Below are positions 9,484-18,651 of a stretch of 64,000 bases of DNA, one piece after another. The stretch is from Erythrobacter longus (lineage in GTDB: Bacteria; Pseudomonadota; Alphaproteobacteria; Sphingomonadales; Sphingomonadaceae). Under the pieces are notes generated by a model. The model ran no database searches. It saw only the letters and a list, made by a program, of their open reading frames with translations, and was not told where the DNA came from. The translations under genes and the position numbers were made by a program. Location of the stretch: contig NZ_JMIW01000005.1 of the NCBI RefSeq assembly GCF_000715015.1, positions 62,001-126,000 of the forward strand, read 5' to 3'. The stretch's first letter is position 1. Each line of letters opens with the position of its first letter.

Positions 9484-9520
9484 CGGGTGATTGTTTGCGC
9501 TCGACAATCGCCCGTTTTTT
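9484..9520 (+). terminator. Rho-independent terminator/possible attenuator just before pyrD
   Basis: Ten-bp stem GGGTGATTGT/ACAATCGCCC (9485-9513, one T-G pair, 9-nt loop) followed by six T residues at 9515-9520. It ends only 17 nt before the pyrD ATG. It could end a short upstream transcript or attenuate pyrD, as terminators do upstream of some pyrimidine genes. Which of these applies cannot be told from sequence. Confidence 0.7.
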
Positions 9521-9537
9521 GGGCTTAGCAATACGCG

Positions 9538-10620
9538 ATGTTCAGCTCATTCAAACTGTTTGACCTTGCCCGCCCTGCCATTTTCGCGCTCGATTCGGAA
9601 ACGGGTCACAAGCTTGCGATCAAGGCGCTCAAAGCGGTGCCTATAGGTGCGTCCCCAAAACGCCAAGCGGGCACTTCCAGCCTTGCGATCAATGTGGCGG
9701 GGCTCGATTTTCCCAATCCTGTCGGCGTTGCTGCAGGCTTTGATAAGGATGCAGAGGTTCCAGATAGCCTTTTGGCGCTGGGCTTTGGGTTTACAGAAGT
9801 GGGATCAATCACCCCGCGCCCTCAAGCGGGTAATCCCAAACCGCGCCTCTTTCGCCTGACCGAAGATCAGGGCGTTATCAACCGGATGGGGTTCAACAAT
9901 GCTGGCGCTGTGGCGGCGGTTAAACGGCTCGAGGCACGCAAAACTCGCGGTGGCCTTGTGGGTATCAACATCGGCGCAAACAAGGATTCCGAAGACCGGA
10001 TCGCAGACTATGCTGAGATGGCACGGGTGATGACCCCTTATGCAAGCTACCTGGCTGTGAATGTGTCGAGCCCCAATACACCGGGTTTGCGGGCGCTTCA
10101 GGATGAGGGCGCGCTTTCTGCCCTCATCGACGGCGTGATCGCGGCGCGGGCAGAGGCAATGGAGGGCGCGGCATCAAGGGGCAGTCTGCCGCCGATGTTC
10201 CTTAAAGTGGCGCCTGATCTCGAGCCCCAAGACATTGACGCGATTTCGCGCATTGCGATGGATAAGGGGCTTGGCGCGCTGATCGTGTCCAACACAACCA
10301 TTTCGCGCGACGGGCTGACCTCGCGCCATGCAGGCGAAACCGGGGGGCTGTCAGGACAACCACTGCGCCAGCTTGCGCTTCAGCGGGTCCGGGATTTCCG
10401 GGCGGCCACTGGCGGGGCTATTCCTTTGATCGGAGTGGGCGGTATCGCCACGGCTGAACACGCCTGGGAACGGATCTGCGCCGGAGCCAGCCTCGTTCAG
10501 CTTTATTCCGCAATGGTTTATCACGGCCCCACATTGGGCGCACAAATCGCCCGGGGTCTTGCCCGGATAATGGAGCGCGAGGGCGTCTCAAGCATTGCGG
10601 AGGCGGTTGGAAGCGAATAG
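9538..10620 (+). CDS. pyrD: PyrD, class 2 (quinone-dependent) dihydroorotate dehydrogenase
   Basis: Membrane-associated flavoenzyme that oxidises dihydroorotate to orotate with quinone as acceptor in pyrimidine synthesis. It has 360 residues, the class 2 length, with an N-terminal amphipathic segment (MFSSFKLFDLARPAIFAL) for membrane contact. Family words are PNPVGVAAGFDKDAEV near 55-75, NRMGFNNAGA, NVSSPNTPGLR with the catalytic serine region, and GVGGIATAEHAWE. There is no visible ribosome-binding site and a terminator hairpin ends 17 nt before the ATG, so the mRNA may be leaderless or attenuated. Confidence 0.95.
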   Translation: MFSSFKLFDLARPAIFALDSETGHKLAIKALKAVPIGASPKRQAGTSSLAINVAGLDFPNPVGVAAGFDKDAEVPDSLLALGFGFTEVGSITPRPQAGNPKPRLFRLTEDQGVINRMGFNNAGAVAAVKRLEARKTRGGLVGINIGANKDSEDRIADYAEMARVMTPYASYLAVNVSSPNTPGLRALQDEGALSALIDGVIAARAEAMEGAASRGSLPPMFLKVAPDLEPQDIDAISRIAMDKGLGALIVSNTTISRDGLTSRHAGETGGLSGQPLRQLALQRVRDFRAATGGAIPLIGVGGIATAEHAWERICAGASLVQLYSAMVYHGPTLGAQIARGLARIMEREGVSSIAEAVGSE

Positions 10621-10631
10621 CTAGCTTGCCC

Positions 10632-12404
10632 ATGCTAAAACACGTCGCAATCTTAGCCCCGTTTGCTCTTGGCCTGTCCGGATGCAGCAATGCGCCCGCA
10701 CCTCTTTCAAGCACCCCGCCGCCGATTGAGAGAGCGGTCTCCGACCCTATTGACCTTGGCGCCGTCAGCAGCGCTGATCCACGAGCGACCGCTGCGGGTG
10801 AGGCGATTTTAGCAAAAGGCGGATCTGCAACGGATGCTGCGATTGCGGTGATGCTGGCGCTTACCGTGGTTGAACCGCAAAGCTCTGGCATTGGCGGAGG
10901 CGGCTTTATGTTGCGTGCGGGCGATGGTGAGCTTGTCACATTTGACGGCCGGGAAACCGCGCCAAAGTCGGCAACGGGCAACCGTTTCCTTGATGCAGAA
11001 GGCGAGCGGCTGCCCTTCGAGATGCGCACTATCTCGGGGCTTAGTGTGGGTGTTCCGGGCAACATCGCCCTCGCTGCAAAGGCCCATGAAAGGTACGGTA
11101 AGCTGCCTTGGGCTGACCTGTTTGAGCCCGCAATTGCCCTGGCGCGCGATGGTTTCGTTGTAAACCGCCGCCTGCACGCATCGTTGAGCGGCCGGGTCGA
11201 CCGAGCAGGCAAAACCGAGGCTGCGCGCGCTATATTCTATGGCGCAGACGGCGAAGCTTTGCCTGTCGGAGCGACGATTAAAGTCCCCGAATTGGCCGCC
11301 ACGTTCGAGATGCTGGCAGCTAAAGGGGCCTCGGCCTTTTACGATGACAGCGCCGCCGAATTTGCCGCCTATGTCGCAGGCGAAACCCCGCAAGATGGCC
11401 GCATGACAGCGACCGATGTCTCATCCTACACCGCCAAGCAGCGCGATCCCGTCTGTGTTCCCTATCGCGCCTACAAAGTGTGCGGCATGGGCCCACCCTC
11501 GTCTGGCGGCGTTGCGGTTGGACAGATGCTGGCTCAACTCGAACGGTTCGATGTCGCTGCTCTTGGCCCAAACAGCCCCCAATTCTGGCACCTCTTCCTC
11601 GATTCGCAGCGCCTCGCCTATGCCGATCGTGAACTCTACATCGGCGATGAAGACTTCGTATCTGTGCCTGTCGCAGGGCTTGTCGACCCCGCCTATCTCT
11701 CCAGCCGAAGCGCATTGTTGGACCCTGCAAAGGCGCTCGAAGAAGCAGAAGCCGGGACACCGCCCGGAGCCCCCCTCGCCCGCGGCGATGGCGACGAACC
11801 AGCCGAAAACGGCACCACCCATTTTGCAATCGTCGACGGCGAAGGCAATGCGGTAAGTTACACCTCAACCATCGAGGGAGCATGGGGGTCAGGCCTCCAT
11901 TGGGGCGGCTTCTACCTCAACAACGAACTCACCGATTTCAGCACCAACCCGGTTGCAGACGGAAAGCCGGTCGCAAACCGTGTCGAAGGCGGCAAGCGCC
12001 CGCGCTCTTCCATGGCCCCTACAATCGTGTTCGATGAGCAGGGCGAGGTCGTTTTGGTGATCGGCGCAGCGGGCGGACCGACTATCCCTGTGCAAGTGAC
12101 CCGGTCCATCATTGGCGTCCTTGATTTCGGGATGAGCGCTAAGGATGCTCTCAACCTGCCCTTGTTTATGGCGTTTGGACCAGTTGCCATCACCGAAGAA
12201 GGCGGCATTGTTGCTGGCATGGTCGATGAGCTTAAAGCGCTTGGCCATGAACAAATCCGGGTGATTGCCCCGCGCGGTAAAACCAATGCTTTGCGCAGGA
12301 CAGACGACGGTTGGGAAGCGGCAGGCGACCCGCGGATCGCTGACCTTTTGTCCTACACGCCAACAGAAGAGGTCGATCCAGAGGCAGCTGCGAACGCGCC
12401 TTGA
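10632..12404 (+). CDS. ggt: Gamma-glutamyltransferase, predicted lipoprotein
   Basis: Transfers or hydrolyses the gamma-glutamyl group of glutathione outside the cytoplasm. From ATG 10632 it has 590 residues; a TTG at 10626 is less likely. The N-terminus ends in the lipobox LSGC near residue 18, so the protein is probably lipid-anchored rather than freely periplasmic. The precursor is cleaved before the first Thr of GTTHFAIVD (about T395), the nucleophile of the small subunit. Other family words are GIGGGGFML near 85 and the PRSSMAPT segment near 455. It begins 11 nt after pyrD and may share its mRNA. Confidence 0.93.
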   Translation: MLKHVAILAPFALGLSGCSNAPAPLSSTPPPIERAVSDPIDLGAVSSADPRATAAGEAILAKGGSATDAAIAVMLALTVVEPQSSGIGGGGFMLRAGDGELVTFDGRETAPKSATGNRFLDAEGERLPFEMRTISGLSVGVPGNIALAAKAHERYGKLPWADLFEPAIALARDGFVVNRRLHASLSGRVDRAGKTEAARAIFYGADGEALPVGATIKVPELAATFEMLAAKGASAFYDDSAAEFAAYVAGETPQDGRMTATDVSSYTAKQRDPVCVPYRAYKVCGMGPPSSGGVAVGQMLAQLERFDVAALGPNSPQFWHLFLDSQRLAYADRELYIGDEDFVSVPVAGLVDPAYLSSRSALLDPAKALEEAEAGTPPGAPLARGDGDEPAENGTTHFAIVDGEGNAVSYTSTIEGAWGSGLHWGGFYLNNELTDFSTNPVADGKPVANRVEGGKRPRSSMAPTIVFDEQGEVVLVIGAAGGPTIPVQVTRSIIGVLDFGMSAKDALNLPLFMAFGPVAITEEGGIVAGMVDELKALGHEQIRVIAPRGKTNALRRTDDGWEAAGDPRIADLLSYTPTEEVDPEAAANAP

Positions 12405-12524
12405 GCTTGACGGGGTATCTCTTGCCGCCCCGCCAATCATCGCTTATTTCGACTTTTGAGAGAGATATGAGCGTTGCCGTGCCGGCTTTCTGGCGCAGGC
12501 ATACGCGATGAGGAGCCCTAATCT

Positions 12525-14372
12525 GTGAACGCCCCATATGCGCCGCCTGTGATTGATCCCAATGACGATCTGATCCTGCAAGACGTTGATTGTGCAAACA
12601 ACCTTGTCGAGCTGTTCCTGAAACGCGCCGATGAAAAGGGGGATGCCCCCTTTCTCGGGCGCAAGGTTGATGGCGAATGGACCACGCAAAGCTGGAGCGA
12701 GGTGGCCAAGGCTGTGTGTCTGCTTGCCGAAAACCTGCGCCGGATTGGCTTGAATGCTGGCGACCGGGTGGCGCTTGTTTCCGAAAACCGCCCGGAATGG
12801 TGCATTGCCGATCTTGCGATCATGGCAGCGGGCTGCGTTTCGGTCCCGACCTACATCACCAACACTCAGCGCGATCATGCCCATATTCTCGACAATTCCG
12901 GCGCACGCGCCGTGATCGTCTCCAATGAGAAGCTTCTTGCCCCATTGGTGGGCGCGATTGGAGAGACGGGCTGTACCGATTTTGTGATCGGGATTGACGA
13001 TCTTAAGCGGCGCCAGGCGAGCAGCTTTGAATACCACAATTGGGACGACATGACCGCTGGCGATGCAAAAGCGGCGCGCGCGATCGTCGATGCCCGGATT
13101 GCGGATATGGGCCGCAATGATCTTGCCTGCCTCATTTACACCAGCGGCACCGGCGGGGCGCCGCGCGGAGTAATGCAGCACCACGGCGCGATCCTTTGCA
13201 ATGTATCGGGCGCGGCGGAAATTCTCATCAATGATTTTGGCATTACGGACGAACGGTTCTTGTCCTTCCTGCCGCTCAGCCACGCATACGAACATTCCGC
13301 CGGGCAATATCTGCCTATCGGTGTGGGCGCTGAGATTTTCTATGCCGAGGGGCTCGAAAAACTGGCCTCCAATATCGAAGAAACCCGGCCCACCATCATG
13401 GTCGTGGTCCCGCGCCTGTTCGAAGTGCTGCGCACGCGCATCATGAAGCAGATCGAAAAGCAGGGCAAAGTCGCCAATTTCATGATGGATGCAGCGCTCA
13501 AGATCAGCGGCAATTCGCGCGGCGGCAAAAAACGCCTGCGCGACCGGCCGCTGGATATGCTGGTTGAAAAGACCCTGCGCCCGAAAATCCGCGCCAAGTT
13601 TGGTGGGCGATTGAAAGCCATGGTTTCAGGCGGCGCGCCGCTTAACCCCGACGTTGGCAATTTCTTCCAAGCGATGGGCCTCACCATGCTGCAAGGGTAT
13701 GGCCAGACCGAAGCAGGCCCCATCATGAGCTGCAACCGGCCAAGGACAGGCCTTCGCATGGACACCGTTGGTCCGCCGATGCGCGGAGTCAATATCAAGA
13801 TCGCTGAAGATGGAGAGATCCTGTGCGCAGGCGAGCTCGTCATGCACGGCTATTGGCGCAATAAGGCCGAAACGGCGCGCACGGTTAAGGATGGCTGGCT
13901 TCACACAGGCGACATTGGCCTGATCGATGAAGGTGGCAGGATCAAGATCACCGACCGCAAGAAAGACATGATCGTCAACGACAAGGGCGACAATGTCGCC
14001 CCGCAAAAGGTTGAAGGCATGCTAACCCTGCAACCTGAGATCGCTCAGGCGATGGTGAGCGGTGACAACCGGCCTTATGTCGTGGGACTCATCGTGCCCG
14101 ATGCGGAATGGGCATTGGAATGGGCGCGGGCGAATGACGAGAAATTTGACCTAGCCGCCCTGCAAGACCTCCCCGCCTTCAAAAACGCAGTGCGTGCGGC
14201 AGTGGACCGGACGAACAAGGACCTCTCAGTGGTCGAAAAGGTCAAGAGCTTCGCCTTTGCGGACGAAGCCTTCACCATCGAGAACGAAGAGATGACTCCG
14301 AGCATGAAAATCCGCCGTCATAAGATCCGTGACCGGTATCAGGAGCGGATCGATGGGATGTATCGTCGGTGA
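12525..14372 (+). CDS. AMP-dependent synthetase/long-chain acyl-CoA ligase
   Basis: ANL-superfamily enzyme of 615 residues that activates a carboxylic acid as acyl-AMP and then forms the CoA thioester. The P-loop-like motif is LIYTSGTGGAPRGVM near residue 203-217. The adenine-binding motif GYGQTEAGP is near 395 and GWLHTGDIGLIDEGGRIKITDRKKDMI near 455-480. Similarity is greatest to long-chain fatty acyl-CoA ligases, but the natural substrate is not certain. Start is GTG 12525 with GAGGAG 9 nt upstream. No signal peptide; probably a peripheral cytosolic enzyme. Confidence 0.9.
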   Translation: MNAPYAPPVIDPNDDLILQDVDCANNLVELFLKRADEKGDAPFLGRKVDGEWTTQSWSEVAKAVCLLAENLRRIGLNAGDRVALVSENRPEWCIADLAIMAAGCVSVPTYITNTQRDHAHILDNSGARAVIVSNEKLLAPLVGAIGETGCTDFVIGIDDLKRRQASSFEYHNWDDMTAGDAKAARAIVDARIADMGRNDLACLIYTSGTGGAPRGVMQHHGAILCNVSGAAEILINDFGITDERFLSFLPLSHAYEHSAGQYLPIGVGAEIFYAEGLEKLASNIEETRPTIMVVVPRLFEVLRTRIMKQIEKQGKVANFMMDAALKISGNSRGGKKRLRDRPLDMLVEKTLRPKIRAKFGGRLKAMVSGGAPLNPDVGNFFQAMGLTMLQGYGQTEAGPIMSCNRPRTGLRMDTVGPPMRGVNIKIAEDGEILCAGELVMHGYWRNKAETARTVKDGWLHTGDIGLIDEGGRIKITDRKKDMIVNDKGDNVAPQKVEGMLTLQPEIAQAMVSGDNRPYVVGLIVPDAEWALEWARANDEKFDLAALQDLPAFKNAVRAAVDRTNKDLSVVEKVKSFAFADEAFTIENEEMTPSMKIRRHKIRDRYQERIDGMYRR

Positions 14373-14373
14373 G

Positions 14374-14868
14374 CTAGAGCCTCTTTCGTAGAGAACCAAG
14401 TTCGCACGAAAGGGAAACAAAGCCGCTCTTCAGACGGTCGTTAAACTTAGTTGTCTCTGGACGGTCCAGCACCCATTGCTCTTCAATTGGCGTGTTGGCC
14501 TTAACCCGGGTGAGGTCAAACCGGGCATGCCATCCCCCTTGCGCTTCTAGCAGCGTGGTAAGCTCGCCGTGCGCCAGAAACGCGCGCTTTGGTTCAACCT
14601 CCTGCCAGAGGTTTATTGCGGCAGATGCGGCATCGCGTTGCTTTTGGGTGGCATCAACCTTCAAGATGAGTGACTGTATTTCTGAGAAGCGGGGTCCAGC
14701 CATTGGGCTGATTTTAACCTCCTTTCCGGAGGCTTGAGCCGTTTGGAGTGCAGAGATAATTGCTCTCTCACCACGAGCAAAAAGATCAATACATTTGCCT
14801 CGCCAAGCCTCTATTTCAGCGCGCGCAATTTGGTGCGCGCTCAAGGGCTTCAGGTCAGACGCATTCAC
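14374..14868 (-). CDS. Hypothetical protein, second of a coupled pair
   Basis: I do not recognise this protein. From the chosen GTG at 14868 it has 164 residues, mostly helical in character, with one cysteine (GKCIDLF). The GTG shares GTGA with the stop of the upstream gene, a typical coupled junction; the longer frame to 14925 would overlap that gene by 61 nt. It ends 1 nt from the convergent acyl-CoA ligase gene. The pair 14374-15395 forms a separate two-gene leftward unit. Confidence 0.6.
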   Translation of the reverse strand: MNASDLKPLSAHQIARAEIEAWRGKCIDLFARGERAIISALQTAQASGKEVKISPMAGPRFSEIQSLILKVDATQKQRDAASAAINLWQEVEPKRAFLAHGELTTLLEAQGGWHARFDLTRVKANTPIEEQWVLDRPETTKFNDRLKSGFVSLSCELGSLRKRL

Positions 14869-15395
14869 GCCGCTTCCACATCCTCGACATATTCGGGAAG
14901 GAAGCTTGGCTGACGCTCTGACCATGCGGGTGCTGTGGCGGCGGCTTCGCTCAAGCTTTGCAACAGAACTTTGCGGTGGTCTGGCCGGATAAGCGGTAAT
15001 GCTGCGGCAGCGCAGAATACGCTTGGCAGATAGGGGCGCACTTGGGCACCCAAGAGGCGCTCATAAAGGAAGCGGAAGGCGGAGAAGCTTTCGATCCGTT
15101 CCTGGCCAAGGTCAAAGGCAGCGATGCGGATGCATTTGCCGACAAAGCACTCAATCTCGCCAATGCCGCCTTCTTGCGGGACTAACCCACGCAAGGACCG
15201 CAAGTCCTGATAGGCGACATATTGCCGGCGGATTGCGACATTCTCGTCCTCTGTGCGGCCCCACAGGCGAAAAGCATCACAGCGCGAAAGCCCGATATCG
15301 AGGCTGCGCTTGATGTAGCGCTGCTCGGCGGGGGTGAACCCTGCAAATTCGCGCATTTCGCCAATGGTCAAGGTCGAGGTGCTGGCAAGTGTCAT
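14865..15395 (-). CDS. Hypothetical protein, first of a coupled pair
   Basis: Protein of 176 residues with no recognised domain. It starts with TIGEMREFAGFTPAEQRYIKRSLDIGL, which could be a helix-turn-helix-like or helical segment, and is rich in Arg and Ala with three cysteines. No signal peptide or membrane segment is visible, so it is probably cytosolic. It overlaps the next gene by 4 nt (GTGA), so the two products may act together. Function unknown. Confidence 0.62.
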   Translation of the reverse strand: MTLASTSTLTIGEMREFAGFTPAEQRYIKRSLDIGLSRCDAFRLWGRTEDENVAIRRQYVAYQDLRSLRGLVPQEGGIGEIECFVGKCIRIAAFDLGQERIESFSAFRFLYERLLGAQVRPYLPSVFCAAAALPLIRPDHRKVLLQSLSEAAATAPAWSERQPSFLPEYVEDVEAA

Positions 15396-15493
15396 TCATC
15401 GTCTCCTGACTTCAGAAAACGGATGTGACAGCCTATGGTTAATACGTAGTAACCAAGGCGGAGGATTTACAATTCGGTCAGCATATCGGCAAG

Positions 15494-16477
15494 CTAGATC
15501 AGACCGGCAAGCGGGCTGGACGGATCCGCATATTTGCGCCTTCCCATGCGGCCAGCAAGATAAGCCTCGCGTCCGCCTTCGACGGCCAGCTTCATCGCGC
15601 GGGCCATGCGGATGGGGTCTTTCGCCTCGGCAATGGCGGTGTTCATTAAGATGCCGTCGCAGCCAAGCTCCATACCCACCGCTGCATCGGACGCTGTACC
15701 AACGCCTGCGTCCACAAGGACGGGCACTGACGCGCCTTCTACGATCAGGCGGATGGTCACCTGGTTTTGAATACCAAGGCCAGAACCAATCGGCGCGCCC
15801 AAGGGCATGATCGCGACCGCGCCTGCGTCTTCCAATTGCTTGGCCGCGATGGGGTCGTCGACACAGTAGACCATCGGCTTGAACCCCTCTTTGGCGAGCA
15901 CTTCGGTCGCCTCAAGCGTCTCTTTCATATTGGGATAAAGCGTGCGCGCTTCGCCCAGCACTTCGAGCTTTACAAGGTCCCAGCCCCCTGCTTCCCGCGC
16001 CAGCCGCAGCGTGCGGATTGCATCATCAGCGTTAAAGCACCCGGCGGTGTTGGGAAGATAGGTGACTTTCTTGGGGTCAATGAAGTCAGTGAGCATGGGC
16101 GCTTTGGGGTCGGTGACATTGACCCGGCGCACGGCCACGGTCACGATTTCCGCACCGCTTGCCTCAACAGCCGCGGCGTTCTGCTCAAAGTCCTTATATT
16201 TGCCGGTGCCCACGATCAGGCGCGAGGTAAAGGTGTGGCCAGCAACGGTCCAAGTATCGGCCTGATGGTCGCCCCCACCCACAAAGTGGACGATCTCGAG
16301 CGTGTCACCTTCAGCCAATGGGGCATCTTCCAAGGTCGAACGCGGGACGATCTCCCGATTGCGCTCAACCGCCACTTTTGCAGGCTCCAGTTCAAGCTCG
16401 CGCACAAGCGCGGCGATAGTGGTGGCAGAAGTCTGGCGCGGTTCGCCGTTCAGCGTGATGGAAATAGTGTCGCTCAT
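15494..16477 (-). CDS. thiG: Fused ThiS-ThiG: sulfur carrier plus thiazole synthase
   Basis: Single frame of 327 residues joining two thiamin-pathway proteins. Residues 1-68 are ThiS-like (ubiquitin fold, ending HFVGG) and residues about 70-327 are ThiG. ThiG condenses 1-deoxyxylulose 5-phosphate, dehydroglycine and ThiS thiocarboxylate to the thiazole phosphate; its Schiff-base lysine is in DLVKLEVL (about K170). The Gly-Gly that must carry the thiocarboxylate is internal here (GGG at 67-69), so cleavage or another chemistry is needed. Such fusions occur in related alphaproteobacteria. No TPP riboswitch is visible upstream, and no other thi gene is nearby. Confidence 0.93.
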   Translation of the reverse strand: MSDTISITLNGEPRQTSATTIAALVRELELEPAKVAVERNREIVPRSTLEDAPLAEGDTLEIVHFVGGGDHQADTWTVAGHTFTSRLIVGTGKYKDFEQNAAAVEASGAEIVTVAVRRVNVTDPKAPMLTDFIDPKKVTYLPNTAGCFNADDAIRTLRLAREAGGWDLVKLEVLGEARTLYPNMKETLEATEVLAKEGFKPMVYCVDDPIAAKQLEDAGAVAIMPLGAPIGSGLGIQNQVTIRLIVEGASVPVLVDAGVGTASDAAVGMELGCDGILMNTAIAEAKDPIRMARAMKLAVEGGREAYLAGRMGRRKYADPSSPLAGLI

Positions 16478-16595
16478 GGCCCTTCAAATAGAGCCCTCGC
16501 ACAGCGGCGCAAGCCTCGCTTGCACAAGACGTAACGCTGCGTTTCCGCAAACGCACTTGCTTGCGCGCGGGTTCAGGCACATTTAGTGCGCAATT

Positions 16596-17663
16596 ATGGC
16601 TACCACCGCTCCTCATACCGCCTTTCAACCGGCCCCCAGTGCGCTTGCACGGCCGCTTGCGCTTGCCCGCTGGCTTGAGGCTGTGGCTGGCCTTGTCGTG
16701 CTGATCGTCCTTGTTGGCGGCATTACCCGCCTGACCGAAAGCGGCCTTTCGATCACCCACTGGAGCGTTGTGACCGGTATCCTGCCCCCGCTAAACGATG
16801 CGGCCTGGTTGGCCGAGTATGAGCTCTATAAGCAAACGGGCGAATTCAAGTTTGAAAGCGGCCCTGCGGGTATGGACCTTGCGAAGTTCAAGTTCATCTA
16901 TTTCTGGGAATGGTTTCACCGCATCCTTGGCCGTGTAATCGGGCTTGCCTTCTTGCTGCCGATGGTCTGGTTCTGGGTGAAGAAGACCATTCCCAAAGGC
17001 TACAAGCCGCGCCTTCTTGCGATGTTTGCCCTCATCTGCGGTCAGGGTGCGCTTGGCTGGTATATGGTGAACTCGGGCGTTGGCACGGACCTGACCGATG
17101 TGAGCCACTTTCGCCTCTCAGCGCATCTGCTCACTGCTCTGTTCCTGCTCGGCGGGCTTGTTTGGACCGCGCGGGACCTGCGCAATTTGCCGAGCAATCC
17201 CGATGCTCTACCAGCAAAGCTCACAACCCCTTCCGCCATTGTAGCGGGCGTATTGTTTATCCAGCTGCTGCTTGGCGCATGGGTGGCAGGGCTCAATGCT
17301 GGCCATGCCGCCTATGACTGGCCGCTGATGAACGGGCGGCTGGTCCCAGAGGTGAGCTTTGAGGGCGGGTTCTTTGCGACACTCACCAATGACCCCTTCC
17401 TCTTGCATTTCCTCCACCGCTGGTGGGCATGGATCGCTGTCGCAGCGCTGATCTATCTCGCGCGGCGAGTGCGGAAAACGGACCGCGCCGCTTCAATAGC
17501 AGTTCACAGCGCGTTCGGCTTTATGGTCATCCTTGGGATTGCGACGGTCATGAGCGGGGTTGAGCTTTGGATTGCAGCGGCTCACCAATTAACCGGTGCC
17601 TTGCTCGTCGCGAGCACCGCCTGGGCAATGCATTCTGATGGCAAGGTCAAGCTCAGCGCATGA
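16596..17663 (+). CDS. ctaA: CtaA/Cox15, heme A synthase
   Basis: Integral membrane protein of 355 residues that oxidises heme O to heme A for aa3-type cytochrome oxidase. About eight hydrophobic segments are visible, with conserved motifs GGITRLTESGLSITHW near 50, EFKFIYFWEWFHRILGR near 100 (a heme-ligand histidine region), HLLTALFLLGG and HRWWAW. It is the alphaproteobacterial type 2 length. The start ATG at 16596 lies in a divergent region shared with thiSG. It overlaps cutA by 4 nt. Confidence 0.94.
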   Translation: MATTAPHTAFQPAPSALARPLALARWLEAVAGLVVLIVLVGGITRLTESGLSITHWSVVTGILPPLNDAAWLAEYELYKQTGEFKFESGPAGMDLAKFKFIYFWEWFHRILGRVIGLAFLLPMVWFWVKKTIPKGYKPRLLAMFALICGQGALGWYMVNSGVGTDLTDVSHFRLSAHLLTALFLLGGLVWTARDLRNLPSNPDALPAKLTTPSAIVAGVLFIQLLLGAWVAGLNAGHAAYDWPLMNGRLVPEVSFEGGFFATLTNDPFLLHFLHRWWAWIAVAALIYLARRVRKTDRAASIAVHSAFGFMVILGIATVMSGVELWIAAAHQLTGALLVASTAWAMHSDGKVKLSA

Positions 17664-17986
17664 GCGGTGACCCGCAAGCAGCGCTCGTCTGGTGCCCCTT
17701 CCCCGATGCCAAGACCGCCCGGGCAATTGCGGGCACATTACTCGAAGAAAAACGCATCGCCTGCGCCAACATCCTGCCCGGCGTAGAGTCAGTCTTTACT
17801 TGGAATGGCGAAGTGTCGAGCGAGACTGAGACAGCGGTCCTGTTCAAGACGACGGCCGGTCAACTGCGCGCCCTGACCAAGCGTCTGGAGGAGCTACACC
17901 CCTATGAGACGCCGGCGATTATGGGGTGGTTGGTTGATGCAACACCTCCCAAGACGCTGGAGTGGTTGAATCAGAGCCTCAAATAG
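17660..17986 (+). CDS. cutA: CutA, divalent-cation tolerance family protein
   Basis: Small trimeric cytosolic protein of 108 residues. Family features are CPFPDAKTARAIAGTLLEEKRIACANILPGVESVFTWNGEV in the N-terminal half and LHPYETPAIMGW near residue 85. CutA was linked to copper tolerance in E. coli, but the molecular function is unsettled. Its ATG lies in the stop of ctaA (ATGA), so the two are translated together, perhaps reflecting a shared link to copper-containing oxidase. Confidence 0.93.
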   Translation: MSGDPQAALVWCPFPDAKTARAIAGTLLEEKRIACANILPGVESVFTWNGEVSSETETAVLFKTTAGQLRALTKRLEELHPYETPAIMGWLVDATPPKTLEWLNQSLK

Positions 17987-18171
17987 CCTCAATCGCGCGA
18001 GAGGTATTATTTTACCACCCCCGAAACCCCCGGATTTGCTTGACTTGAAGCCCCTAAAGCGACAAATGCGCCCCACTTCGATGGACAGGCAACGCTGTCT
18101 ATCGGCTGTGATTCGCAAGCAGCGAACCACAACCAGTTTCGAGAAACCCTTGATTTAAGGACGCATCAGCC

Positions 18172-18651
18172 ATGAAGGCTCTCAGCAAACAGACCGCGTC
18201 GGTGAAACCGGCAGAGGTCGAAAAGAAATGGCATATCATCGATGCCGACGGCCTTGTGGTCGGTCGCCTTGCATCGATCGTCGCCAATATTCTGCGCGGT
18301 AAGCACAAGCCAAGCTACACCCCCCATGTCGATTGTGGCGATCACGTGATCATCATCAACGCGGGCAAGGTGAAGTTCACCGGCAAGAAAAACACCGACA
18401 AAATCTATTACAAGCACACCGGTCACCCCGGCGGCATCAAGCAAACCACCCCTGAGAAGGTTCTGGGCGGTCGTTTTCCTGAGCGTGTGCTTGAAAAAGC
18501 GATCGAGCGTATGATCCCGCGTGGTCCATTGGGCCGCGATCAGATGCGCGCTTTGCACCTCTATAACGGCACCGAGCACCCACACGACGGGCAGAAGCCC
18601 GAAGTGCTCGACGTTGCTTCGATGAACCGTAAGAACAAGGTTTCTGCATAA
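18172..18651 (+). CDS. rplM: Ribosomal protein uL13
   Basis: Large-subunit protein of 159 residues. The family pattern is clear: [47 protein letters not shown] in the first third and [27 protein letters not shown] later. Start ATG 18172 gives the usual alphaproteobacterial N-terminus (MKALSKQT). The 185-nt gap upstream should hold the promoter of the rplM-rpsI operon. The stop overlaps the rpsI start by one base (TAATG). Confidence 0.97.
   Translation: MKALSKQTASVKPAEVEKKWHIIDADGLVVGRLASIVANILRGKHKPSYTPHVDCGDHVIIINAGKVKFTGKKNTDKIYYKHTGHPGGIKQTTPEKVLGGRFPERVLEKAIERMIPRGPLGRDQMRALHLYNGTEHPHDGQKPEVLDVASMNRKNKVSA

Noticed and set aside
9316..9530. Minus-strand open frame of about 72 codons upstream of pyrD
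   Set aside because: It lacks an ATG, GTG or TTG start after the preceding stop, so it is not called as a gene despite protein-like composition.
16478..16595. TPP riboswitch upstream of thiSG
   Set aside because: The gap is short and the conserved CUGAGA and ACC-GAACCUGAU-type cores are not present.
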